NCBI RefSeq assembly: GCF_032854445.1
Contig: NC_088295.1
Location: forward strand, 14,745,385 to 14,809,384
DNA length: 64,000 nucleotides
From: Liolophura sinensis
Taxonomy: Eukaryota > Mollusca > Polyplacophora > Chitonida > Chitonidae
Reading direction: 5' to 3'
Shown here: positions 1-9,166 of the stretch, piece after piece
How the letters are laid out: each line of letters begins with the position of its first letter
Numbering within the stretch: the stretch's first letter is position 1
The notes under the pieces: model-generated
Told to the model about the DNA's origin: nothing
Database searches by the model: none
The model's input: only the letters and a program-made list of their open reading frames with translations
Translations under genes and position numbers: made by a program

Positions 1-326
1 CAACGCCAAAGTAACTGTCTCATCCATTTTCTCTGTTCATACTTGATATACATGGATTTTCTTTAGCTAAACTACATGCTTATACGGGACACACAACTAT
101 ACCTCAGCTGAAAGACTTTAGTGAGGAGGCTAAGCCCAAACAACCCCATATGCGTTGCAAAGGCTCCAAAGGTCAAGTTTGTCTACTGGTGGCAGTAGTG
201 TAAAGTGAGCATAGGGAGTGGCAGATGCACTGTAAGGAGTGTGCATGAGGCTGACGATCCATCTGTAGCGGCTCCACCACAATAGCTTGTCTCGTTCAAA
301 ATACACAGAACATGAACATCACTCAC

Positions 327-535
327 ATATCATCCAGCGCCTGCAGGTCCGTTGGTCCCTGGCCACATTTAGGCTTACTGACCACTGGGTAACCTCCCAG
401 CCCTGCTGTCATACACATACACTCTGACAATAGGAAGGCAGTGTATAACCTGGTCCGAAACACCATGAACATCGGCACTATGTAGAACACCCGGAACCAA
501 AATGGTTCGTCAAGAAATTCATCTGTCTGTGTATA
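327..535 (-). CDS. MBOAT7: MBOAT7 coding exon 5 (last exon inside the window)
   Basis: The acceptor CATTACAG|TATACAC is phase 0. The exon carries the conserved FRVFYIVPMFMVFRTRLYTA and ECMCMTAGLGGYPVVSK segments. It ends with donor GATAT|GTGAGT in phase 2. I find no following exon in positions 1-326, so the gene continues beyond the left edge. Confidence 0.9.
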
Positions 536-3500
536 CTGTAATGAAAATACATCAGTGATACACTTGGGGGTCAGGTTTAGTAGTGATCTTGGATGGGGAC
601 ACCTGTAATATTTGTGTGTCAGTTTTAGCCCTGAATGTGGAAGATGACACCTGTAATATATAGGTGGCACATGTAATATTTGTGTGTCAGTTTTAGCCCT
701 AAATGTGGAAGATGACACCTGTAATATATAGGTGACATATGTAATATCTGTGTGTCAGTTTTAGCCCTAAATGTGGAAGATGACACCTGTAAAATACAGG
801 TGACACCTGTAATATTTGGGTGACACATGTAATATCTGAGTGTAAATTTTAGTTCTAATTGTGGAAGATGACACATGAAATATGTGTGTCAGCTTTGGAC
901 CCAATTGGAAAAGGTGACAAATAATAATATTTGGGTGTCAGTTTTTCACTTCATTGTGGATTCAAGATAGCACGAAATATTTCAGTGTCAGCTTCATACC
1001 TAATTGTGGAAGATAACAGATATAATATTCAGTGTCCTGATTGTGCAAGGTGACTCATGTAAAGTGCTACACTACATGCACTGCAGAAGATAAATGTTGG
1101 TCATCATCTATTGATCAAGATACCCTGAGGTACATATGGGTACATACACCTATCCTGTTGACAACAACCATTCTTGGACAGTCATGCAACACAATCTTCA
1201 TCAAAAGTTACCTTGGTTAAGAAAAAAAGCGCTTACAATGGAGTCTTTTACTATAACGTTCCAGCAAACAATGGCAATTTGAAATGCCTACCTTGCACCT
1301 ACAGTGCATAAAACAAAAATTCATTAGCCAGGTAATGTATAATATTTAAACAGAACATAAACACTTACCTCCTTCTTAAAATAATGGGACACCACTAACA
1401 GAATGGTGACTAGAACCGGTATGTATCGCAGACGGTTCCATGCATGCTCTTTCCATGGTATAACATTGCAGTCCTGATTCAGCATATCAACATATGTTCT
1501 GTATCTGTAAAATGGACCTGTACAAAAAGGGAGAAAACCAGGGATGGAATATGTAAGTGTATACATGAATCATCTCCCTTGTCGTAGACATTTCCACAAG
1601 GTAAAAGAAGATACTTTTTTCCATCTGATAGTTTACAAATAGCGAGAATATTTCAGAGGTATAGCAGTGCTTGGTGTTATTGGTAGAGAAAATCACTAAA
1701 CCTTGTCATTTACCTGAACAACCTCCTCACGACAGCAGATACAAGAGGGGTTGGATTTGAACTCATTGAACAACATCCAGAACTCCATCAAATTTTCATG
1801 ATTTACAAGCTAATGAAAACTTAATTCCAGTATTCTTGGACATTCAGCATGTTCAAATTATTAATAGCCTACAGTCATCAGTTTAAACCAATTACCCATA
1901 TGTGATTCAATTTATTTACTTATTTGATTGGTGTTTAATGCCATACTCAAGAATTTTTCACTTTCATGTTTATGGTTGAAAACTCCTATACGATTTACAG
2001 AAAGATATTTTTTGGCCTGGTACCTCTTTAAGGCAGGTATAAAGATCAAAGAAGTAATCTCAGGCGCTCACCTGTGAACATTCCAATGTAACAATATGCA
2101 TAAAGGAAGATGTCCTGAAAGCTAGGAGCCACAGCCACATATTTCTCTTGTAAGTATTTCAACCGTTCTCCATCCATGTGCTCGTATCTCCGCTCTTTCA
2201 GGGGGAACTGGCTTTCATGGACTTCAAATGCCACCATAACCATCTGCATTGACAACAAAGATGATACCATAAACCAAACAGCTGGTATGTGCAATGAAGC
2301 AGTATCAAATCACAAGTTACTACAGGTCAGTAATACAGAAACATAACAAAAATGGTAATGCCAGAAATGGTTTTAAAACGAAATAAAAAATCTTATTTTT
2401 AATTAGCTAATACAAACTGCATATGATCATATCCCTTCGTATTTCACTTGATCATCCCATTTAACATACCCCATTTAATATATCCCTGCAAGGTATAGTT
2501 GTACTTCATAGATACAATTACGAAAATAAATCGATCATGAATTCAAAGAAACTTAATACCTTACTTTGATGCTGAAATAAATGCACTGTGATTTCAACAA
2601 CTGCCATTACATATCAACACTATTATGCAAATCCCCATTTCATTCAGGCTACAGGAGGGATCTCGCAATTTGGTATAAACATCTGTTTTGTTAGCTTATA
2701 TTCTCGCTGTACTCAAAGAATACATCCACAATCCTCACAAATGGTGGGAATGGGATCATTTACATACACTTATGACAGCATTACCAGCTGCTGAGCTGTT
2801 CACAACTATCTTACCTTCAATGTAAGCAGCAGCTGAACTGCATTTGCCAGTGGAGGTGCACTTGGTATACCCAGAAGGTGAATTGTCCTGAATCCTAGCA
2901 AATAACCAAAGCACCAAGCAAAACTTACCCAATGGCAGTACCTGTAAACATAGTTCAACAAGTTAAACATTAACATAAGCTTCCTTATCAACAGATATTA
3001 CGTACAAAAGGGAGGAATCAGTCTAAATTGGTAGTCTGACATTAGGATTGCCCAAATTTTATTCCATTTCATTCAAAAACTTGAACTCACAACGACCGCA
3101 CTGGTGAGAGGTTCCTGGGTCTGTTGAGCGTGACGAAAACAGTTCATGCAATGCGAAATCCTGCTTCTCAGCAAGAATTTTCTTCAAAATGATAGCATTC
3201 ACGCGTGAGCAACATCAACTCTGGCTCTAAAGCGTGATTTCACCTTACCTAAGAATTTCATGCCAAAACAACTGCCTTCCCACAAGGCACAAGCCCTGGG
3301 ACTGAAACCTTAGCTTTTACAGTTTCAGGACTCTAACATTTCGATGACAGTGAGGAATCACCATATATATATATATAGTAATAAATTGTTCAGTTGTATG
3401 ATGGGATCATTTTTTTCTATGTCTCTGAAAAGTTGACAGCCTAAATGACGACAAAAATAGTTCTGCCGGTGCATCTGACTACTGACACGACGAAAATTCA

Positions 3501-3726
3501 ACCTTACTCAATACCTTATGTCAAAATACTTGACGATGATGCAGTTGACAACTGTTGTTATCAGGGAATGAAGCGCGTGCAAACGACATGTTAGCAGGAC
3601 AAGAACGAAGCCGACTATTGAGCATAGCTTCTGCTTCACTTTGGCCTCTTTCGTTTGCCGAATATACAACCCCAACGGAATGGATGTGACTAAAACTAAA
3701 ATGTACACGATATCGTCTGTAGACAT
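327..3726 (-). CDS. MBOAT7: MBOAT7-type lysophosphatidylinositol acyltransferase, 5' five coding exons (partial; runs off left edge)
   Basis: The family is a multipass ER-membrane O-acyltransferase that transfers arachidonoyl-CoA to lysophosphatidylinositol in the Lands cycle. Coding exons on the minus strand are 3726-3515, 2941-2815, 2243-2072, 1517-1369 and 535-327 (212, 127, 172, 149 and 209 nt). All have GT donors and AG acceptors and join in frame, giving 289 codons plus 2 nt. The predicted protein follows vertebrate MBOAT7 closely: LVTSIPLGLYI near the N-terminus, FRTIHLLGIPSAPPLANAVQ (about residues 88-107), YCYIGMFTGPFYRYRTYVDM (about 163-182), and VFYIVPMFMVFRTRLY then SECMCMTAGLGGYPV in exon 5. 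The N-terminal segments are strongly hydrophobic, as expected. The family is about 470 residues long; the catalytic Asn and His regions lie in the C-terminal part and are outside the window. The start at 3726 aligns with the vertebrate N-terminus and has A at -3. An in-frame ATG at 3798 would add 24 non-conserved residues. Confidence 0.93.
613..1050. repeat. 68-bp tandem repeat in MBOAT7 intron 4
   Basis: The phrase GTGTGTCAGTTTTAGCCCT begins at 614, 682 and 750, which gives a period of exactly 68 bp. The first units are nearly identical. Later units (about 830-1050) become shorter and degenerate but keep the GTGTCAG ... GTGGAAGATGACA skeleton. An open frame across the array is a product of the repeat, not a gene. 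Confidence 0.85.
1369..1517 (-). CDS. MBOAT7: MBOAT7 coding exon 4
   Basis: The acceptor TTTGTACAG|GTCC continues the PFYRYRTYVDML motif. The exon ends in phase 0 at AAGGAG|GTAAGT after a hydrophobic segment (IPVLVTILLVVSHYF). Confidence 0.92.
1911..1972 (-). mobile_element. SINE family A, tail fragment
   Basis: TTTATTTACTTATTTGATTG followed by a TACTCAAGAATTTTTCAC block is the 3' tail of the SINE family seen full length at 8067-8302, in the same (minus) orientation. Only the tail is recognisable. It lies in MBOAT7 intron 3. Confidence 0.6.
2072..2243 (-). CDS. MBOAT7: MBOAT7 coding exon 3
   Basis: The acceptor CAATGCAG precedes an in-frame ATG that is internal (LK-MVMVAFEV). The exon ends inside the conserved YCYIGMFTG|PFYRYRTY motif with donor ACAG|GTGAGC, phase 1. 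Confidence 0.93.
2815..2941 (-). CDS. MBOAT7: MBOAT7 coding exon 2
   Basis: The acceptor TTTACAG|G restores the split Arg codon of exon 1. The exon contains the conserved GIPSAPPLANAVQLLLTLK stretch and ends in phase 0 at AAG|GTAAGA. Confidence 0.93.
3083..3137 (-). mobile_element. SINE family A, head fragment
   Basis: The stretch CTTGAACTCACA ... ACCGCACTGGTGAGAGG matches the tRNA-like head (B-box side) of the copies at 5036-5215 and 8067-8302 in the same orientation. It lies in MBOAT7 intron 1. Confidence 0.55.
3515..3726 (-). CDS. MBOAT7: MBOAT7 coding exon 1
   Basis: This exon encodes the initiator Met and about the first 70 residues, with two hydrophobic segments (VYILVLVTSIPLGLYI and IVGFVLVLLTC). 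It ends in phase 2, and the donor reads AAG|GTATTG on the minus strand. Confidence 0.92.
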
Positions 3727-5030
3727 TTTGATACAACTGTAATGCGCATGCGTGCGAAGGCCGGTACATGTGGCCCAAGATGCACGTGGGAGGTGCACTT
3801 CAAGTGGTCCTGAAGGGAAAGGAGTGGTACACTGTATTCACGTGGACTTGTCCGGGTTTAGAATACATACTGTACAACATGCAGCTACGTTAAGGTTACA
3901 CCCGAGTTGAGTCGGTCGCCTCCTACTTAAACTAGCCTTCACTGTATACATTTTTCTAGACGTACATGTAGTCCCCCCTACTTCATGTCTCGGGTCTTAC
4001 ACTTAAGTTACGAAAGCACAGAGGACCCACAATGTATACTGTAGTATAGTTTTGAACCCTATGTATGTGTAGGAGGAAAAGAGTTGTTGACAACCTGGTC
4101 CAAACTAAACAGAATTTAGACAACATATCAGGTGCATCCCGCTGCCATGCTGCTGTGGTTTGCATGTACCGTGTCGGTGATCAGTATGCCTATACTGGCC
4201 GTTATTGGTTTAATTACTGCTCTCTTTCCGCCAACCAGTATATTGCAGAAACTTAACTCACTGATTTCTTTAGGAACCAAGTATATATACTGATCGGTCC
4301 CCAACTGTGGCTGCTTGAAAGTATATGCTTAATTATATCATTCTTTATTTTTTTTTATTTGATTGTTGTGTAACGGCAATCTGGATAATCTTTACATGCG
4401 ACGTACAGACTACATGTATACAGTGAAGGACTTCAGCGAACGCATGTCCTTTGTAGACTACATGTAATGGTCTCGCCTTCGCCGTCGACAGCATGCTTAT
4501 ACTCACCAAATTAAGATCCTAGCGTTAAGGATTATAGGACTAACAAGAGCAATGAAAGAAAAGACTGTAGTCCTCATATACACTGTGTATAGCAGTCCCA
4601 TATTATATGGTTGCCGTGCAACCATCACACTTATGTCAACCGTCTGTCGGTTTGGTTAACCCCATGTACGTCGCCGTCTGCCAGTACTAAATTGAAACTA
4701 GTCCATTAGGGACTTTAACCGAAACAGTGAACGTGCATGACATATTTATGATCGAGCTTATGTTCTGAATGTCTTATTCTGAATGTACGTCTAAATATAT
4801 ACAGTTATTTTGGCCTCCCATCAAATCTCCGTTTTACGGATGGACGTGTAACTGAAGATCCAACGTATATTTATACATGTGGCCCAACAAATCGATCAAA
4901 ATTCCTTTGAAAATGACGTGAATTTAGCAGAAATGTTATAACTTTTATGTCTAGTGATACATATGTATGTATGTATGTATGTATTTATGTATGTATATGT
5001 ATATATACATGTATAATTGGGGTTTACCTC
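3727..5030. other. MBOAT7 5' flank, no gene recognised
   Basis: This is the region upstream of MBOAT7 on the minus strand. No TATA box could be placed with confidence. It contains a short SINE-tail-like stretch near 4345-4380 and a (TATG)n microsatellite at about 4961-5000. No open frame shows recognisable protein similarity. Confidence 0.6.
3743..3754. promoter_or_regulatory. NRF1-like site just upstream of the MBOAT7 start codon
   Basis: TGCGCATGCGTG is one base from the palindromic NRF1 consensus YGCGCAYGCGCR. It lies 17-28 bp upstream of the MBOAT7 ATG, so it is in the core promoter or 5' UTR. It stands out in an AT-rich, CpG-poor setting. The assignment rests on the motif alone. Confidence 0.45.
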
Positions 5031-5035
5031 TTTTT

Positions 5036-5215
5036 GGATTTGATCATCGTTTCACGCCGTACTCAAGAATATTTGACTTATTCGACGGCGGCTAGCATTA
5101 TGGATTTGAGAAACCCACATTTATCCTTAGTTTGCTGGAAAACCTTCCCATGTACGGCCGGAGAAGAAGTCAGCATGAGCTGGACTTGAACTCACAAAGA
5201 CCGCGTTGGCCGATC
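5036..5215 (-). mobile_element. SINE family A copy (minus orientation)
   Basis: It carries the family landmarks in order: GATTTGATCATCG, the CGTACTCAAGAATATTT block, CGACGGCGGCTAGCATTATG, CTTCCCATGTACGGCCGGAG, GTCAGCATGAGCTGGACTTG and AACTCACAAAGACCGCGTTG. The head beyond the B box is lost near 5215. Confidence 0.8.
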
Positions 5216-5351
5216 GGGGGTTTTACGTCGTGCTTATCAATTTTTCAGTCATATGCATGGCGACGAGGAGTGTCTTCTTGTAGTGGCACAGTGAGTCCAT
5301 CCCGCCAAAGAGCTGGCCCCACTGAGAAATATATATATATCGGACACCCAT

Positions 5352-5485
5352 AAATCGGCGACGGCCAGTGCGGCGCAATGACCCCAAACCTCTCACCAAT
5401 ACGGTCGCTGTGAGTTCAAGTACAGCTCACGCTGGCTTCGTCTTCGGCAGTACGTGGAAAGGTCTGCCATGCAATAAATTGAGCG
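5352..5485 (+). mobile_element. SINE family A copy (plus orientation)
   Basis: GCGCAATGACC, CCTCTCACCAATACGGTCG, CTGTGAGTTCAAGTACAGCT (a B-box-like GTTCAAGTAC) and GGTCTGCCATGCAAT follow the family order on the plus strand. With the copy at 5036-5215 it forms an inverted pair. The 3' tail is missing. Confidence 0.75.
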
Positions 5486-6639
5486 CCAAAGTTTGTTTGA
5501 CTATTTTAGCGTAAGAATTTGCATTAGATTGGTCATACATCGCAAGCTGGAACTGTACCTTAGCATTGGAAGCATGGTCACTTTAAATATCAAAGATTGA
5601 AATACACCGAATTCCGCGTCCAAAAAAAGTAAGCCGAGACGGTGGATATGTTTTTTGTTGATCCGTCTGTAGTGATTTGAACTTCCGTATGTATTGCGCT
5701 GTCTTGTGTAATCTAAAGTTCCTGCTGGTGTAGAGTGTGACTTAACGCCGTAAGATTTGTTCAGTTTTGTTTTTTCTTTTCTGTCAGTAGAGCTCCTCGG
5801 TGTCATACATTGATTTTATTCAACTTTTGACACAAGGGGAATTGGTCAGCTGGCCAAACTTGCCAAAGGCTAATCCCTCCACCCCCCGGCACCCCCACCG
5901 CGAATAACTGCAGGTGGTCATGACCACCATGATCTTTGTAAATAATAATATGTTGGCCGCCTAGCTGGAACAACGATGATCAAATCTATAAATATAGTGC
6001 AGTGTTTTAGTTTGTTTTATAAGTTTTTGATGTTGTGTGTAGTCATAATATAGTTGATGCTTATACATTGCATTTTGACGCATAGATGATATGTATAATG
6101 GTGAGGGCCAGTACCTTGGCCATTGGAGGAGACCAGTGGTTTTCTATTTGTTAACATGGAGTTTAGGATGTGACCTAATATATGTGAAAGGACAAGGCTA
6201 CTTTCTTCTTGGAGCGTGCGGGGGCCATTGAATTGACCGATTTTAGAGCCATAATGGCTTATTGGAACCTAAATGGATGGCAACGTCATTTTAAAACGTT
6301 TGTTCAAGAGTTCGATGATCACGAAATGTAGGGTGATTTTAAGAGTTAGAGAGATAGCTGTTGTATGTATAACGACTGGAAAAGGACAGTTTTGTTTAAC
6401 TTTGTGGTGTCAAAGTTTTATTGAAATGAATACATGTCAGTATTTTATGATTGTGGGTTTAGTACCAAATGATAGAATTATTTGCATTGGTATGCACTTT
6501 TACGTTTCCCAGATGAGAGATTTATGTCAAGGAACTTGTAAATTGTACATGATAACTTTTGTTGGCCTATATCCTCTTTTACCCATGAAGGTTACTTATT
6601 TCATTGATGTGGTGGATGGCAAGGAGTCTCCGGTAAATT
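5486..6639. other. Intergenic, no gene recognised
   Basis: There are no recognisable coding exons. It holds a perfect 16-bp palindrome at 5913-5928 (GGTGGTCATGACCACC) near a C-rich tract. An open frame at 6273-6647 shows no family similarity that I can name and has no splice or promoter support. Confidence 0.5.
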
Positions 6640-7000
6640 TCGTGTAAGGCTGCACTAACGTCATGGCCAAATTCCATCAAAATGCGTGCGTAGCTTTTTC
6701 TGTAAACTTATGTGACATATATGGACGTCTAGTAATGAAAAATCGCTTTAAAAATCGTGGATCCGCATCCACCCTCAAAGTATAATGGATTGATACTTGT
6801 GCCAAGTCCAAGCTGTGCATACCGTTTTCCGTATAAAGTTTCTGACAACCATCTGGTAATGGTGAAGATTTGTTTAAAACATCCTTGAATAGATCCGGAT
6901 TCTAGATCCAAATCACATCTAAAATTGAATGGACTGGTGCACAAAATTTCATCCAAATCCGTCCATAACTCTTCAATGATGCTGTTGACCGAAGATTAGA
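6640..7000 (-). repeat. Probable dispersed interspersed-repeat fragment
   Basis: Read on the minus strand, the block has phrases typical of a dispersed non-coding repeat family: TTGGATGAAATTTTGTGCAC, GGATCTAGAATCCGGATC, GGATGCGGATCCACGATTTT and TTTGATGGAATTTGGCC. The ends are undefined and no terminal repeats were found. The assignment comes from memory of similar invertebrate repeats, not from a second copy in this window. Confidence 0.35.
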
Positions 7001-8055
7001 TATACAAGCAATAAACGCCTATAAAAACTTTTGCCTCCTGTGACAGAGGTACCAATTGCCCGTAGATAAATTATTGCCAATGTTTATAGTCTTGTACATT
7101 CCATATGCCATGCATGCTGATTTTTGTTTACCGCCTGCAAAATTGGAGGTGAAATAAGCGCTGCTTTCGCTCAGAAAGGCCAACGTCAGGCAATTAAACA
7201 CCAAGACCGCCATTCCAAGAAGTTTCATCTGACAATGGTTTATAACTGTGATGTTTATACAACATCTGCATGATGGTGGTGGATGACAACTCACATGCAA
7301 CCCCCTCGTTAATCAACTGTATACTTATCCATGGCTTATTGTATTTTCACTTTTCCCTTTGAAGTGCTATGACTTATATGTTGCACACGGTTCACAGTTA
7401 ACACGCAAACTCAAGTAAAACTGGGAAAATGCATGCAGTTCTGAAGAGCGGTTTAATCCTCGGTTGATATAAATGAATAAGCCTATATGCATGGCAGGAC
7501 TCTTGCCATGCATATAGACTTATACGTTTATATTTACAAAAACTTTGTCTGAAATCATATAACGGATATTTTCTGGCTTGGGTTCACGATTATTATTGAC
7601 AGATTATTATAACATACATTCTACATAAATTGCTACGGAAAATCTTCCTGTGCACGCCAATGAATTCTGGATCTCATTGATTTCATATGATTGTTGTTAA
7701 GTGCATATTATAGTCATAAGCCTATATACATATATATATATTGAATGATTCAGCAATTCCAAATGCCAGCACCTTCAGTTAACCACTCGCCCTAGGGGAT
7801 CCCATTGAAGAAATTACTCCATATTTACATCTCTTTGAGTGCCAAATTGTAAAACATAAAGAATGAATGTAGATATCATGTTTCATGCATAATTAAAGAG
7901 AAAAGAAAACATAAAATGAAGAAATCATCACTGGAAATTGCATGTAAAACCGCGGTGAAGCCTTTATTATTGAAAATTCATCAAAGTTTTTGAATTTAAG
8001 ATCATATTTAGTTGGGCGAGGAGGGGGGGGAGGCTTTCGTGGTGTGTCTAACATT
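7001..8055. other. Intergenic, no gene recognised; contains a hairpin
   Basis: No coding exons are recognisable. It contains a 14-bp-arm perfect inverted repeat (7483-7496 and 7504-7517, extendable to 7477-7523 with one mismatch) and a short TA microsatellite near 7726-7742. Confidence 0.5.
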
Positions 8056-8313
8056 TTCTACCTTTAATTATCTATTTGATTGGTATTTTACGCATTACTC
8101 AAGAATATTTCACTTGTACGACGGCGACCAGAATTATGGGGAAGCCCACGACCATCCGCAGGTTGCTGCAAGACCTTCCCACCTACAGCCGGAGAGGAAG
8201 CCAGCATGAGCTGGATTCGAACTCACAGCGGCCACATTGGCGAGAGGCTCCTGTGTCATTACGCTGTGTTAGCGCGCTAATCAACTGAGACACGGAGGCC
8301 CCTTCTACCTTTA
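8056..8313 (-). mobile_element. Full-length SINE family A with 11-bp target-site duplication
   Basis: The body is 8067-8302 on the minus strand, flanked by the exact duplication TTCTACCTTTA (8056-8066 and 8303-8313). Read on the minus strand, it starts with a tRNA-like head: GTGTCTCAGTTGATTAGCGC resembles an A box, and GTGAGTTCGAATCCAGCTC is a good B box. A central block ends in CTTGAGTA-type sequence, followed by a short AT-rich tail. About 236 bp. It is the best reference copy for the other family A fragments here. Confidence 0.88.
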
Positions 8314-9042
8314 GGTTAACCTATTTTCACAAGCCTTGTGAAGTGCCTTATGTAATGCATAGTAATACATATAAGAGAGCATATGAACAGTTAAACGATT
8401 AGTGTCCAGATTCATTATTTATTCATAATAAGCTACCCCTGTATATATTGTTAAAATGAGTGTAAAAGACATGGAAAAAAAGGGTACATTGATGTGACAC
8501 TTAAAATCACTAGATAATGAGGCTGATTTTATGCATTTTTCCGCCAACACTCGGCAGTCTCCGCTGAATTACATCAAACAAGTCCAGTCTTCACGAGCTG
8601 TCAGAGCTTTACCATTTAGTTCAGAGTTAATAAATTCTACAAGAGTAACAACAAGCATATCGAATTTCTCTACGAAAGGGTTTGCTGTTCTGCATACATT
8701 TGTAAAAACAGGTCCTCGAAGAACCCTGGAGTTAGTTTTTTTTCAAGTTTCCAGGCGTTTTGGCCAGGAAGGCGTGGATTTACAGCACCAGAAGGAAGGA
8801 CTTTGTACACACCGAAAGCAGCCGTATCTGCTCTAAGCCGTTTTCCAGCTGACAGCTGTAACAGGAATACAGCTGAATTTACATAATGGCACCTGCACAA
8901 AGTATACTTATAAAATACTATTAATTGAACTGAAAACTAATAGATAGTAAATCTCCGTTCACTCTAACGCCGACGTCTACATCTTACATGCATTCATATT
9001 GCACAGGACTCTATTTGGAATTACACTGAACAAAGCATTCTT
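8314..9042. other. Intergenic, no gene recognised
   Basis: Overlapping open frames on both strands near 8531-8900 show no recognisable domain. No repeat structure was seen. Confidence 0.45.
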
Positions 9043-9166
9043 ATGGATATACAACTTCTTGGTTTATTAACACGACGTTTCGATGTTGTTACTAACATCG
9101 TTATCAAGTGTAGTTAGTAACTACATCGAAACGCCGTGTTAATAAACCAAGAAGTTGTATATCCAT
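9043..9166. repeat. Foldback inverted repeat, 54-bp arms and 16-bp loop
   Basis: The left arm 9043-9096 and right arm 9113-9166 are reverse complements with only 2 mismatches in 54. The loop is 9097-9112. The outer ends read ATGGATATACAACTTCTTGG and its complement. The inner part of the left arm is itself hairpin-forming (CGATGTTGTTACTAACATCG). Such tail-to-tail duplications can come from a retroelement terminus or a foldback DNA element; no coding part is present. Confidence 0.85.

Noticed and set aside
625-876. Minus-strand open frame of 83 codons with repeating MCHLPQLEL-like blocks
   Set aside because: It is the translation of the 68-bp tandem repeat in an MBOAT7 intron; the 68-bp period is not a multiple of three.
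5913-5928. Perfect 16-bp palindrome GGTGGTCATGACCACC
   Set aside because: Noted, but isolated short palindromes of this size are expected occasionally and nothing nearby gives it a role.
8531-8900. Overlapping open frames on both strands of about 76-101 codons
   Set aside because: No recognisable domain, no splice partners and no family resemblance.
9043-9112. Possible hammerhead ribozyme in the foldback arm (hairpin followed by CGAAAC)
   Set aside because: The invariant CUGAUGA core is not present (the matching stretch reads TTGATAA), so the catalytic fold cannot be supported by eye.
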